This document shows positions 34,564-42,033 of a stretch of 64,000 bases of DNA, one piece after another. Origin of the DNA: Desulfovibrio sp. UCD-KL4C. Its GTDB lineage: Bacteria > Desulfobacterota > Desulfovibrionia > Desulfovibrionales > Desulfovibrionaceae. The notes beneath the pieces are model-generated. The model was not told where the DNA came from and did no database searches. It was given only the letters and a program-made list of their open reading frames with translations. How positions within the stretch are numbered: position 1 is the first letter of the stretch; every line of letters starts with the position of its first letter. Made by a program: the position numbers and the translations under genes. The DNA is taken from contig NZ_VCNC01000003.1 in the NCBI RefSeq assembly GCF_006210265.1, positions 558,001 to 622,000 of the forward strand, written 5' to 3'.

Positions 34564-35577
34564 ATGCGTAACTTTTATATTTTAAATATTTTGCTTATTG
34601 CAATTTTTGGAAATTTTGTTTGTGCTTATGCTGATAATTTTAAACCTGTGGTGGTTTATCAGGGTAGTATTGATAAAAATTCATATAATTTAGCCATTCA
34701 TGATGGTGTTAAATCTTTCTTTGAAAAAACTGGAATGAATTGTACCGAATCTGTTGTAGGTTTTAAAATGGATGATTACCTCAGAACAGTTAAAAAATAT
34801 GCAGATGAAGGCTATTCCCCAATCTTTATACCTTATGGAAATCATTTTGTTCACTTGGTAAGTTTTGTACGTAAATATCCGGCGACCAGATTTATTGTAC
34901 TTGGTACTGTGTATGATGAGCCAAACATTTTCTCTTTTATTATGGCTGAACATGAAGGTTCCTTTTTGGCAGGAGCTTTGGCGGCTATGGCTTCGAAAAG
35001 CAAAATAATTGGTTTTATTTCTATTCAAGATATTCCTTTTTTGCGTCGTTTTTGTTGCGGATATGCTCAAGGCGCAAAACATATTGATCCAGATATAAAA
35101 ATTCTTAAAGGTTTCACCGGTAGTTACCCGGGGGCGTGGTTTGATGGCAATGCCACCGCAACAATGGCTAACAGCATGATGGATAAAGGAGCTGATGTAA
35201 TTTATCAGGTGGCAGGAGGTGCTGGTCCTGCTGTACTTAAGGCAGCTGCAAAGCGTGGAAAACTTGGGATCGGTGTGGATATAAATCAGAATGGTTTATA
35301 TCCCGGCAGTGTTCTTACTTCAATGGTCAAGCGCACTGATAAAGCTGTTTTTGCTGCTTTGATGCTAGCTAAAAGAGGTGTTTGGCGCGATAATTATAAA
35401 AGACTCGGACTTGAACAGGATGCAGTTGGAATCGTTTTTGATGAAAACAACAAGTCATTAGTTAGTTTTGAGATGCGCGCGCGTATTGAGAATATAAAAA
35501 AAGAAATTGAGCTTGGTTCAATCCTTGTTCATGATTACACTGAGGATATGAAGTGCTCTGCTTGTGTTAAAAAATAA
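34564..35577 (+). CDS. Bmp-family periplasmic substrate-binding protein
   Basis: From ATG 34564 the product is 337 residues with a signal peptide (MRNFYILNILLIAIFGNFVC, cleaved after AYA). The mature part follows the basic-membrane-protein/PnrA family: an opening VVVYQGSIDKNSYNLAIHDG strand-loop-helix, MAEHEGSFLAGALAA, KIIGFISIQDIP, NATATMANSMMDKGADVIYQVAGGAG and the late IGVDINQNGLYPG. Such proteins usually bind nucleosides or related compounds for an ABC importer. No permease or ATPase gene is present. Instead the gene overlaps a diguanylate cyclase gene by 14 bases, so it may be a sensor subunit. Upstream starts at 34525 (TTG), 34540 and 34555 are also in frame; no ribosome site settles the choice. 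Confidence 0.8.
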   Translation: MRNFYILNILLIAIFGNFVCAYADNFKPVVVYQGSIDKNSYNLAIHDGVKSFFEKTGMNCTESVVGFKMDDYLRTVKKYADEGYSPIFIPYGNHFVHLVSFVRKYPATRFIVLGTVYDEPNIFSFIMAEHEGSFLAGALAAMASKSKIIGFISIQDIPFLRRFCCGYAQGAKHIDPDIKILKGFTGSYPGAWFDGNATATMANSMMDKGADVIYQVAGGAGPAVLKAAAKRGKLGIGVDINQNGLYPGSVLTSMVKRTDKAVFAALMLAKRGVWRDNYKRLGLEQDAVGIVFDENNKSLVSFEMRARIENIKKEIELGSILVHDYTEDMKCSACVKK

Positions 35578-36739
35578 AGAAACAAAATTTCATAGCGTAG
35601 CCCTGCATTTGATCTTGGTTTTGCTTCTTGGATTATTCATTCCGCTTGTCACCGGTATGGTCATAACCCTTGAGCATGAGCGGATAAAGCTGGAAAATAA
35701 GTTGTCTGAGTTTCATCGCGAAACTGTTAAAACACTTGCGCTGGACACTCAAGATGCACTGCTATCATTTTCTCCTGAGGAAGTACGCAATATTGCAGGT
35801 TCACTGCTAAAAGATGAACGCATAGTCAGTATTGAAGTTTTTTCTAAACTTTTTGATGTCTATCTTTTGCGGGTATCCAAAGCAACTTCAGACCATCAAT
35901 TTAATTCTGAATCTTTGCGGAAAAATATTGTTAAAGACGGTGAAAATTTGGGTTATGTCCAAGTTAAAGTTGATAAGGGGTGGATAACTCCTCGAATCAA
36001 AGTTTTCCACAATCATCTTATAATTTTATTCTCATCTATGTTTTTAAGTACCCTGCTACTCGTCATCCCTGTAATATATTATAAAATATTAAAGCCTCTT
36101 AAGCGACTTACAAAGCAAGCAGATATCCTGTCTAAAGGAGAATTGGGGATTGTGTGCGACTGGCAAGGCAAAGATGAGCTGTCCATGCTTGGCAAGACTT
36201 TGGATGATATGCGCAGTAAACTTAATACGCATTTCAACATCGTGAAAGAAATGGCAGTAACTGATGAACTTACAGGTCTTCCAAATAGGCATGGGTTGTA
36301 CGCAGGTATAGAAAAAATTATGCATTTAAGCAGGCGTTATAATCGGCCTTTATCCATCGCAATATTCGATATAGATTTTTTTAAAACTGTCAACGATACC
36401 TATGGGCATGGAGTCGGTGACGAAGTTCTTAAGATTTTTTCACAGTTCGTTTGCAGGCGGATTCGAAAAGCTGATATTTTTGCTAGAATAGGTGGGGAAG
36501 AGTTTGTTCTGGTCATGTCTGATACTCCAATCGAATCTGCAGAGTTGCTCTTAAATGAAATTAGAGAAGCTGTTTCAGAAAAACTTTTTCCCCATGGTGG
36601 AAAGATAACTGTCAGTGCAGGAGTTACTGATTATTCGGGAGAAGAGCAGCTTGATCAATTACTTGAGGGTGCTGATATTGCTTTGTACAAAGCGAAAAAA
36701 AACGGTCGTAATCAGGTAGTGGCTGAACCTTCTATATAA
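35564..36739 (+). CDS. membrane diguanylate cyclase (HAMP-GGDEF)
   Basis: The 391-residue protein has a membrane helix near 12-33, a periplasmic part of about 110 residues, a second helix near 150-172, HAMP to about 225, and a GGDEF domain with TDELTGLPNRHGLY, IAIFDIDFFKTVNDTYGHGVGD and the active GGEEF loop (near 310). It should make c-di-GMP. No RxxD inhibitory site is obvious five residues before GGEEF (ADIFARIGGEEF has Arg but no Asp in place). The start is GTG at 35564, inside the end of the binding-protein gene, so the two are cotranslated. Confidence 0.9.
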   Translation: MLKNKETKFHSVALHLILVLLLGLFIPLVTGMVITLEHERIKLENKLSEFHRETVKTLALDTQDALLSFSPEEVRNIAGSLLKDERIVSIEVFSKLFDVYLLRVSKATSDHQFNSESLRKNIVKDGENLGYVQVKVDKGWITPRIKVFHNHLIILFSSMFLSTLLLVIPVIYYKILKPLKRLTKQADILSKGELGIVCDWQGKDELSMLGKTLDDMRSKLNTHFNIVKEMAVTDELTGLPNRHGLYAGIEKIMHLSRRYNRPLSIAIFDIDFFKTVNDTYGHGVGDEVLKIFSQFVCRRIRKADIFARIGGEEFVLVMSDTPIESAELLLNEIREAVSEKLFPHGGKITVSAGVTDYSGEEQLDQLLEGADIALYKAKKNGRNQVVAEPSI

Positions 36740-36765
36740 AGAGTATGCCGCCATAAAATATGTTG

Positions 36766-36804
36766 AGCCCTTCGCTTAAAGAATCTTTGCGAAGGGCTAT
36801 TTTT
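36766..36804 (+). terminator. terminator after the diguanylate cyclase gene
   Basis: AGCCCTTCGC pairs with GCGAAGGGCT (13-base loop), then ATTTTTG. Confidence 0.85.
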
Positions 36805-36816
36805 GTATCAAAAATT

Positions 36817-37497
36817 TTATTCAAGAATATTTTGTTCGAATCCCGGAAGAATGCGATTGGTCTGCGGACTATAGCTTTGGTGAAAGCTGTTCAAGTTTTT
36901 AGCCTGATTATTCAGGGGGCCGGAAGTTTTGACCATTGGAGTTATCTCTTTACCCTTTGCATTATTAGGGAGAAGTGATTTTGTTTGACCGTTTAACGGC
37001 ACAGTCCAATCCCACGAACCGAGAATTTCTCCGTCATCAATAGTTGAAATTGCGGCAGTCATGTAAATAAGTTCAGGTCCTACAGTGTATGACCCGGCAA
37101 GAATACATTTTTCGGGTGGTTCGGAATCTGCAGATGCTGCTTTCATTGAAAAATGGGAATTGTCAGCCACTATGGCATATCCTTTTTGAGCTAAACGGGA
37201 TGCAACTTGCTCTGTTGAAATTTGCGCAAAATCTGTTTTTAACGTGGAACCTCGCATACGAAATACCACAACAGTAATTGGCGATCCTAGTGGGAGAACT
37301 TCATCAAGCTGGGAAGCTATTTTGTCTCCGGTATGATAGTTAATCTCTATTAAAGGAGTTTCGTCTTCTGTGAAAAATGAGCCTGTTGTAGGTCTTAGTC
37401 CTAGATAATTGATAGCTGTCAGTTGCTGTTTTGCACATGCTGAAGCGGACATCAGTATTACTGCGGTCAAAGCTATGATAAATTTCTTGCCTTTCAT
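36817..37497 (-). CDS. FlgO-domain-like lipoprotein or secreted protein
   Basis: The 226-residue product has a signal peptide ending in LMSASAC, a possible though atypical lipobox (Ala instead of Leu at -3). The central part (about 55-170) follows the FlgO pattern: YHTGDKIASQLDEVLP, SPITVVVFRMRG, STEQVASRLAQKGYAIV, CILAGSYTVGPELIYMTAAIS and TIDDGEILGSWDW. FlgO proteins are outer-membrane flagellar accessory proteins in Vibrio. The last 50 residues are Asn/Gln-rich and unstructured-looking. It is a lone gene, though motAB lies just over 1 kb away. Family assignment is moderate. Confidence 0.6.
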   Translation of the reverse strand: MKGKKFIIALTAVILMSASACAKQQLTAINYLGLRPTTGSFFTEDETPLIEINYHTGDKIASQLDEVLPLGSPITVVVFRMRGSTLKTDFAQISTEQVASRLAQKGYAIVADNSHFSMKAASADSEPPEKCILAGSYTVGPELIYMTAAISTIDDGEILGSWDWTVPLNGQTKSLLPNNAKGKEITPMVKTSGPLNNQAKNLNSFHQSYSPQTNRILPGFEQNILE

Positions 37498-37674
37498 GAA
37501 AAGCTCTCCGTTTACAAATAAAAATTGCGTGAGTATTTTTCCACTAAATCTTATGCAACGGTGATGCCTTATGTAAAAAAAAACGTTATACCAGCTGTTT
37601 AAATAGTATATATTCTCCCAGCCGGCATAAGTTCTGCTGACATAGTCAGGATAATGACCAGGTTTGTCCCGTTT

Positions 37675-38544
37675 TTAATCTATACGGGAAATAATCTCAC
37701 GAATAAGCGCAGACATTGCTGCAGATGATTTTGATGCTTGTTCGATTACTTCTTCGAGTGTTGTTTCAGCCATGCAGTCAGGGAGATTTTTGTTTGTCAT
37801 ACAAGCTATGCCCATAACTTTCATTCCCATATGAACGGCGGCAACAGCTTCGATGGCTGTGGACATACCGACAGCGTCTCCGCCAAGAAGTCTGAACATG
37901 CGTGTTTCAGCCGGAGTTTCAAGGTTAGGACCTGAAAGCTGAATGTAAACACCGCGTTCAAGACGGACAGACACAGCCTTTGCCGCTTCAAGCGCAATTT
38001 TTCTAAGTTCTTCGCAATAAACTTTACTCATATCCGGGAATCTTAATCCCCATTCTTCATAGTTGTGTCCGGTGAGCGGAGACTGTCCTGTGAAATTGAT
38101 ATGATCAGTTAAAAGCATCAGGTCGCCTGCATCAAACTGCGGGTTGATAGCTCCTGCAGCATTGGTTAAAAAAACTTTTTTAATTCCGAGTGTTCCCATT
38201 ATGCGAATGCTTGTGCATGCTTCCGCCGCAGAATAACCTTCATAAAGGTGAAATCTGCCGCTGAAGACTAGAACTGGCTTTTTATTCATAAAACCATATA
38301 TTAAGCGACCGCTGTGGCCTTTGACGGTTGATTGCGGTAGGTTTGGAATTTCTGAATAAGGAATTTCGATTGCATTATCTAATTTTGTAATTGCCTCTCC
38401 AAGTCCTGAACCTAAAATAATTCCTGTGGTTCCAACTTGAAAATTATCTATCTTTTCTAGTATATGACTGGTAATAGAACTTGTTAGATCGGGGGAGGTC
38501 ATAGTTTCAAACTCGTAGTTTATGGGTTGATTTATTATAGACAT
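37675..38544 (-). CDS. purine nucleoside phosphorylase (trimeric, PNP-I type)
   Basis: The 289-residue protein has the marks of the trimeric PNP/MTAP family: TGIILGSGLGEAI, the phosphate loop VKGHSGRL, SGRFHLYEGYSA, the conserved FLTNAAGAINPQFDAGDLML, the base-binding SGPNLETPAETRMFRLLGGD and VGMSTAIEAVAA. The late Asn in MTNKN points to 6-oxopurines (inosine, guanosine), so it should split these into base and ribose-1-phosphate. The ATG at 38544 has no clear ribosome site; a second ATG at 38502 would remove 14 residues. It is divergent from motA with a 59-base gap. Confidence 0.92.
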   Translation of the reverse strand: MSIINQPINYEFETMTSPDLTSSITSHILEKIDNFQVGTTGIILGSGLGEAITKLDNAIEIPYSEIPNLPQSTVKGHSGRLIYGFMNKKPVLVFSGRFHLYEGYSAAEACTSIRIMGTLGIKKVFLTNAAGAINPQFDAGDLMLLTDHINFTGQSPLTGHNYEEWGLRFPDMSKVYCEELRKIALEAAKAVSVRLERGVYIQLSGPNLETPAETRMFRLLGGDAVGMSTAIEAVAAVHMGMKVMGIACMTNKNLPDCMAETTLEEVIEQASKSSAAMSALIREIISRID

Positions 38545-38603
38545 GTTAAGTATGTCTACTGCGTCATTCAGTTTACTACTAACTTAAAAGAGAATGGGAT
38601 TCT

Positions 38604-39356
38604 ATGGATTTTTCCACACTAATCGGAATGCTTGTCGGGCTTTCTCTTGTTGTCGGTGCAATTTTTATGGGCGGGGCTGTTGATGTTTTTGTCAATCTTC
38701 CCGGCATGATGATTGTTATCGGAGGTACTCTTGCCTCTATCTGCGTTGCTTTTCCTTTCGAGGAAGTAATCCAAGCTTTAATTGCCGGTTTCAAAGCCTT
38801 TGCATCAAGGAAAGTTAAGGTCAATGAAGTTGTCAATATTATGGTTAAGGTTGCTGAAATAAGCAGACGTGAAGGACTTATCGCACTTGAGAATGTCCAG
38901 ACAGAAAATGTTGTTTTAAGGAAGTCATGTCAGCTTATTGCTGATAATGCTGATCCTGAACTTATCCGTACGACTCTTCAAATAGAAATATCTGCTATGA
39001 AAAGGCGGCACAAGATTGCGCATGATGTCTATAAACGTCTTGCGGGACTTGCTCCTGCTTTCGGTATGCTCGGGACTCTCATCGGGCTTGTCCAGATGCT
39101 TTCAAATCTTGAAGACCCCAAGTCTATCGGTCCTGCAATGGCTGTTGCAATTTTAACTACTTTTTATGGTTCTGTTCTGGCAACCGTTTTATTTATACCT
39201 ATCGGGGCTAAACTTAGAGCTCGAACTCTTCAAGAACAATTGCATTTGGAAATTATTTTCGAAGGAGCTAAATGTATCCTTGAAAATAATAACCCGAGGC
39301 TTGTTTATGAAAAATTGTCATCTTTCCTCGCTCCTAAAGATAGAACGGGAGAGTAA
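38604..39356 (+). CDS. motA: flagellar motor stator protein MotA (PomA-like)
   Basis: The 250-residue protein has four membrane helices and MotA/PomA features: PGMMIVIGGTLASICVAFP, a cytoplasmic loop with charged residues, and the conserved LAPAFGMLGTLIGLVQML with its proline. It forms the stator ion channel with MotB. A GAGAATGGG stretch before the ATG is a fair ribosome site. motB follows after 3 bases. Length and sequence resemble the PomA (sodium) branch, but ion choice cannot be fixed by eye. Confidence 0.93.
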   Translation: MDFSTLIGMLVGLSLVVGAIFMGGAVDVFVNLPGMMIVIGGTLASICVAFPFEEVIQALIAGFKAFASRKVKVNEVVNIMVKVAEISRREGLIALENVQTENVVLRKSCQLIADNADPELIRTTLQIEISAMKRRHKIAHDVYKRLAGLAPAFGMLGTLIGLVQMLSNLEDPKSIGPAMAVAILTTFYGSVLATVLFIPIGAKLRARTLQEQLHLEIIFEGAKCILENNNPRLVYEKLSSFLAPKDRTGE

Positions 39357-39359
39357 GTT

Positions 39360-40112
39360 ATGAGTAGTGAAGAACTCAAGTCTTCCATTTTGCCGGATGA
39401 TATTGCAGAAGATGAAGATGATTCCAATGAATGGATAACTACATTTGCTGATTTATCTATGCTTTTGCTGGTTTTTTTTATTTTGCTTTATTCTATGTCT
39501 GAAGTTGATGCTAAAAAATTTGATATGACATTTCAGTCTGTGACTAAAGCGATTACCGGAAAACTTGATAAAATAGCTACGAGTAAGTCTTCGCGTGAAG
39601 AAGCCGGAGAAATTTTAAATCAGGTTGTAACGCGTAGAGAGATAATTAAGGCACAGAAGAAAGTTTTTGAAGATGTTAAGTATCTCCAGACAACCAAAGG
39701 GGTTGAGGGGATTATGAGTGCAAAATTTGAAGAAGGAAATATTATTATAAAGCTTCCGTCGGATGTTTTGTTTAATCTCGGTGAAGTTACTTTGAATCCA
39801 AGAGGTAAGCAGGCTGTTGCTGCTCTCAGAGATTTTTTTATTAAGCACGCGGATCAGTATATAAATATCAAAGGGTATACCGATGATATTCAGCCTAGAG
39901 CTGGCAGTCGTCTTAAGGATAACTGGGAAGTTTCCTCTTTGCGTGCAGTCAATGTTCTTAGATATTTGATGAAGTTAGGTATTAAACCAAACAGACTGAC
40001 TGCGACAGGTCTTGGAGAAATGGATCCACTTGTTCCCAATAATTCTCCTCGCAACCGACAGCGCAACAGGCGTGTTGTATTTGTTCTAGATAAAATATTA
40101 ACTGGGCCTTAA
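39360..40112 (+). CDS. motB: flagellar motor stator protein MotB (PomB-like, OmpA domain)
   Basis: The 250-residue protein has one membrane helix near 30-48, with the essential Asp in WITTFADLSMLLLVFFILLY, and a C-terminal OmpA-type peptidoglycan-binding domain (IKGYTDDIQPRAGSRLKDNW, RAVNVLRYLM, TATGLGEMDP, NRRVVFVL). It anchors the stator to the cell wall. It is directly behind motA. Confidence 0.93.
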   Translation: MSSEELKSSILPDDIAEDEDDSNEWITTFADLSMLLLVFFILLYSMSEVDAKKFDMTFQSVTKAITGKLDKIATSKSSREEAGEILNQVVTRREIIKAQKKVFEDVKYLQTTKGVEGIMSAKFEEGNIIIKLPSDVLFNLGEVTLNPRGKQAVAALRDFFIKHADQYINIKGYTDDIQPRAGSRLKDNWEVSSLRAVNVLRYLMKLGIKPNRLTATGLGEMDPLVPNNSPRNRQRNRRVVFVLDKILTGP

Positions 40113-40168
40113 CGGCGTGGATGAATAGGTCAACGGTATCAACCAGTTGAACGAAGGATGGTAGTGAG

Positions 40169-40537
40169 ATGGATTTATCTTACGATAGTGCAAATAAGGC
40201 GAGGGGTGCCTTTCGGACAAGTGTTCCGGGGCTTGCTATAAGAATAAAGGGATACTCTGTTTCTTATAGTGTTAAAGATTTCAGTGTAAACGGGCTTGCT
40301 TTTGCTGCAGGAAAAGATTTTTTTGCTGTTGGAAAACAGCTTCACGTAGATCTGCTTTTAGGCCAGAAAGAGATTCTTATTGGAATTACCTGTGAGGTTG
40401 TTAGGCACATTGATGATGGATTGGTTGGTTGCGTCTTTCTTGATCTTGATAAATATCAGGAAGAAAGACTTGATAAGCTGGTTCTTGAAATCCAAAAGCG
40501 AATGATCCAGCTTCGCAAGAAAAAAGGCGTATCCTGA
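40169..40537 (+). CDS. PilZ-domain c-di-GMP-binding protein
   Basis: The 122-residue protein is one PilZ domain, with the RxxxR motif in RGAFR and the DxSxxG motif in DFSVNG, followed by the beta-barrel strands and a C-terminal Lys/Arg-rich helix. Both c-di-GMP-binding motifs are intact. It lies 56 bases after motB in the same direction, so it may slow or tune the stator according to c-di-GMP, like YcgR-type proteins. This role is inferred from context. Confidence 0.87.
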   Translation: MDLSYDSANKARGAFRTSVPGLAIRIKGYSVSYSVKDFSVNGLAFAAGKDFFAVGKQLHVDLLLGQKEILIGITCEVVRHIDDGLVGCVFLDLDKYQEERLDKLVLEIQKRMIQLRKKKGVS

Positions 40538-40581
40538 TTAAAGACGTCCTCAATTTTATTATCAGGCGGTAATTTTAGACT

Positions 40582-41997
40582 GTGTACAGTGGAGAACATC
40601 GGGTACTTATAGCTAATAGAGGTGAAATAGCGATTCGAATTGCTAAAGCCTGTATTGAGCTTAATCATCGTTTTATATGCGTTTATACAGAAGCCGACCG
40701 GGATAGTGGACATGTCCGTTTTGCCCGTGAAAACGGTGGAGATAAATCTCTGTATCGGATCAGTTCATACCGTGATGACAATGAGATTTTTAGCGTTGCT
40801 GATAACAGTGAGGCTACGGCAATTCACCCCGGATACGGTTTCTTTGCCGAAGATTTCCGATTTGCTCGCCGCGTTGCCAAAAGAGAAAATCCGCTAATTT
40901 TTATAGGTCCTTCATGGTGGGTCATCCGTGAACTGGGCGACAAAATCAATACAAAACACCTTGCCAGACGACTTAATGTTCCGACTATTCCCGGTTCTGA
41001 TAAACCTATTTATAATGAAATTGAAGCTGCTGAATTTGCGGATAGTCTTTTTTCATTCCAAAAGGAACAAGGATTCAAAGCAACTGCGATTATGGTTAAG
41101 GCCTCTGCTGGTGGTGGAGGAATGGGAATTGAAGAAGTTACTGATCAGGATGAGTTTCGTTCTGCTTTCAGGAGGATACGTAATTATGCTAAAAGGCAGT
41201 TTAATGATGAAGGTGTGCTGATTGAACAGCGCATTTACGGATTTAATCATCTTGAAGTCCAGATCGTTTCTGAACGGTCCGGTAAAAAACATGTTCATTT
41301 CGGGACTCGTAACTGCTCTATCCAGAGCAGTGGTAATCAAAAGAGAATTGAAGTTGCTCCGGGATTTGCTCCTGACGGTATTGACTACATTTTCAATGCT
41401 GCAAGTGTGCTTGAGCACATTACAGACCATTCACTTTCAATGGCAAAAGAAGTTGGATATGACAATGTAGGAACTTGGGAGTGGATTGTAACCCCTAAAG
41501 GTGATCCATTTCTCATGGAAGTTAATACCAGAATTCAGGTAGAAAACGGTGTATCTGCAGCCATTTCAAGTATCCATGGAAATGAGGTTGATATTGTTCG
41601 CGAACAGTTGCGGCTGGGACTCGGTGAAGAGTTAGGATACTCTCAAAGTGATGTAGCTTTGAAAGGGCTTGCGCTTGAATATCGCATTCTGGCTGAAAAT
41701 CCTGATGATAATTTTTCTCCGTGGGTAGGGACTATTTCTAAATTCGGCTGGAAAGAACAGGATTGGCTTAAAGTCTATACTCAGGTTCCAACTGATTGTG
41801 ATTATGAAATTCCGACGGAATTTGACCCAAACTTAGCACTTGCTATTGTCCGAGGAGATTCATTGCAACAACTCCGTGAAAGAGGTCTCTTTTTTCTCGA
41901 AGGATTGCAATTGCAGGGTGCCGATCGTTTCGGCAATGAGCTGCAATCGAATATTACTTATTTAAAAGATAAGACTTCAATAATTTTAGAGTTCTAA
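40582..41997 (+). CDS. accC: biotin carboxylase subunit of acetyl-CoA carboxylase
   Basis: The 471-residue protein has the biotin carboxylase order: VLIANRGEIAIRIAKACIEL, AIHPGYGFFAED, the ATP-grasp glycine loop KASAGGGGMGIE, EQRIYGFNHLEVQI, MEVNTRIQVENGVS and a C-terminal domain. Glycine loop and catalytic Arg/Glu residues look intact, and the family's usual length is kept. The start is GTG at 40582, 44 bases after the PilZ gene. It is followed by the fused carboxyltransferase and a biotinyl-domain protein, which together make acetyl-CoA carboxylase the best reading rather than pyruvate carboxylase. Confidence 0.88.
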   Translation: MYSGEHRVLIANRGEIAIRIAKACIELNHRFICVYTEADRDSGHVRFARENGGDKSLYRISSYRDDNEIFSVADNSEATAIHPGYGFFAEDFRFARRVAKRENPLIFIGPSWWVIRELGDKINTKHLARRLNVPTIPGSDKPIYNEIEAAEFADSLFSFQKEQGFKATAIMVKASAGGGGMGIEEVTDQDEFRSAFRRIRNYAKRQFNDEGVLIEQRIYGFNHLEVQIVSERSGKKHVHFGTRNCSIQSSGNQKRIEVAPGFAPDGIDYIFNAASVLEHITDHSLSMAKEVGYDNVGTWEWIVTPKGDPFLMEVNTRIQVENGVSAAISSIHGNEVDIVREQLRLGLGEELGYSQSDVALKGLALEYRILAENPDDNFSPWVGTISKFGWKEQDWLKVYTQVPTDCDYEIPTEFDPNLALAIVRGDSLQQLRERGLFFLEGLQLQGADRFGNELQSNITYLKDKTSIILEF

Positions 41998-42033
41998 ATA
42001 ATTTTATAAATGTTTAACTGAATCAGGGCGTAA

